The position numbers and the translations under genes are program-made. A stretch of 64,000 nucleotides of DNA from Verrucomicrobiales bacterium. Its GTDB lineage: Bacteria > Verrucomicrobiota > Verrucomicrobiia > Verrucomicrobiales > DEV007. Each line of letters opens with the position of its first letter. Position 1 is the first letter of the stretch. Under the pieces are notes generated by a model, which was given only the letters and a program-made list of their open reading frames with translations, was not told the origin of the DNA and did not search any database. The stretch spans positions 1-64,000 of the forward strand of contig JARGNI010000027.1 in the NCBI GenBank assembly GCA_029213195.1, written 5' to 3'. This document shows, piece by piece, positions 63,499 through 64,000 of the stretch.

Positions 63499-64000
63499 CT
63501 AGTTTTTGTTGATCACTTCGTCGAGGTTGAGCATCTGGTTCGCCACCATGGTCCAGGCGGCAATTTCGGTGGCTTGTTCCGGTTTCTCGATCGGAATCGA
63601 AAACTCATCGTTCACTTCATCGACAAGAAGAGCCTGCGCTGCGGCATTGTCGCTGAGGTAGAGGTTGAGGAACTGATCGAGTGAGTTGACGACAACCACT
63701 CTTTCTTCTTCTTCGAGAGGACGTCCGCGGAGGTACATTGCCATGATGTCGAGCCGTTCATCGCGATCCTCCGTTTCTGCGAGGACCCGCAGGGCGAGAT
63801 ACCGCGAAGCGCGGACATACTGAGGGTCGTTCATGAGAACGAGAGCCTGCAGTGGAGTGTTGGTCCGCTCTCGCCTCATGACACAGCTCTCGCGGTTGGG
63901 AGCATCGAAAATGGCGAGATTGGGAGGGTGCGCGGTCCGCTTCCAGAAGGAGTAGAGCGATCGACGGTGTTCGGCGGATGGTCCAAAGTCCTGGTAAAAA
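63499..64000 (-). CDS. DUF1553-type protein, 3' part (truncated by window end)
   Basis: The C-terminal 166 residues of a PVC DUF1553 protein. The frame stays open to the window edge: HRRSLYSFWKRTAHPPNLAI, then FDAPNRESCVMRRERTNTPL and QALVLMNDPQYVRASR, all hallmarks of DUF1553. The upstream DUF1549 and cytochrome parts lie outside. An internal ATG at 63879 is not the start. It lies upstream of the DUF1501 gene on the same strand, as in the 48-55 kb pair. Confidence 0.9.
   Translation of the reverse strand, partial: FYQDFGPSAEHRRSLYSFWKRTAHPPNLAIFDAPNRESCVMRRERTNTPLQALVLMNDPQYVRASRYLALRVLAETEDRDERLDIMAMYLRGRPLEEEERVVVVNSLDQFLNLYLSDNAAAQALLVDEVNDEFSIPIEKPEQATEIAAWTMVANQMLNLDEVINKN

Overview
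The window looks like a chromosomal segment of a PVC-superphylum bacterium, most likely a Verrucomicrobiota member of marine or soil origin. The basis is the combination of two DUF1501 plus DUF1549/DUF1553 gene pairs, a PVC-type heme-binding CxxCH protein, a five-heme cytochrome beside a PQQ-like dehydrogenase, a secreted sulfatase, ThuA and DUF1080 proteins, and a eukaryotic-type (type II) glutamine synthetase. These are read from motifs, not from a database search. I saw no rRNA, tRNA or CRISPR array.

Layout. 0.4-4.4 kb (minus): an SDR, a DUF2752 membrane protein and an anchored protein, preceded by an IlvD/Edd sugar-acid dehydratase. 4.5-8.2 kb (plus): a coupled pair of SGNH-fold protein and large PVC heme-binding protein. 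8.6-10.3 kb: a low-GC accessory patch that I interpret as an integron-type gene-cassette cluster without an integrase (three small unknown genes, each bounded by attC-like sites), ended by a decayed IS3-family fragment. 10.5-17.2 kb: sugar-acid catabolism (YjhG/YagF-type xylonate dehydratase, FAH-fold dehydratase, an LDH2-family oxidoreductase and a XylR-type regulator), with NlpC/P60, a small lipoprotein and a DksA-like protein in between. 17.2-27.0 kb (plus): a tightly packed series of DJ-1, sugar isomerase, multiheme cytochrome, PQQ-like dehydrogenase, PhoD phosphatase, lipid kinase and sulfatase. 27.0-35.1 kb (minus): serine hydrolase, TPR, transglutaminase, DUF58, MoxR, argS and PTS IIA.

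35.2-40.6 kb (plus): LMW phosphatase, an in-frame RpiB-serine hydroxymethyltransferase fusion, and acetolactate synthase ilvB/ilvN closed by a strong terminator. 40.6-45.0 kb (minus): beta-helix/GH105 fusion, inositol-monophosphatase-like enzyme and ThuA protein. 45.1-48.2 kb (plus): small secreted unknown, GT-C-like membrane protein and an SDR, followed by a perfect 28-bp inverted REP doublet (REPIN). 48.4-56.5 kb (minus): DUF1501, a giant cytochrome/WD40/DUF1549/DUF1553 protein, a secreted EEP-fold enzyme and tatA. 56.7-61.9 kb: polyprenyl synthase, glutamine synthetase II behind a consensus sigma-54 promoter, a TPR-like membrane protein, DUF1080 and a BaiN-type flavoprotein. 61.9-64.0 kb (minus): a second DUF1501/DUF1553 pair separated by an eight-copy heptanucleotide repeat; the last gene runs off the window.

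Taken together, the genes suggest a heterotroph that oxidises and dehydrates sugar acids and degrades (sulfated) polysaccharides. Many of its secreted proteins go through Sec or Tat, and it makes branched-chain amino acids and glutamine under conventional control. The least expected items are the cassette cluster, the RpiB-SHMT fusion and the REPIN.
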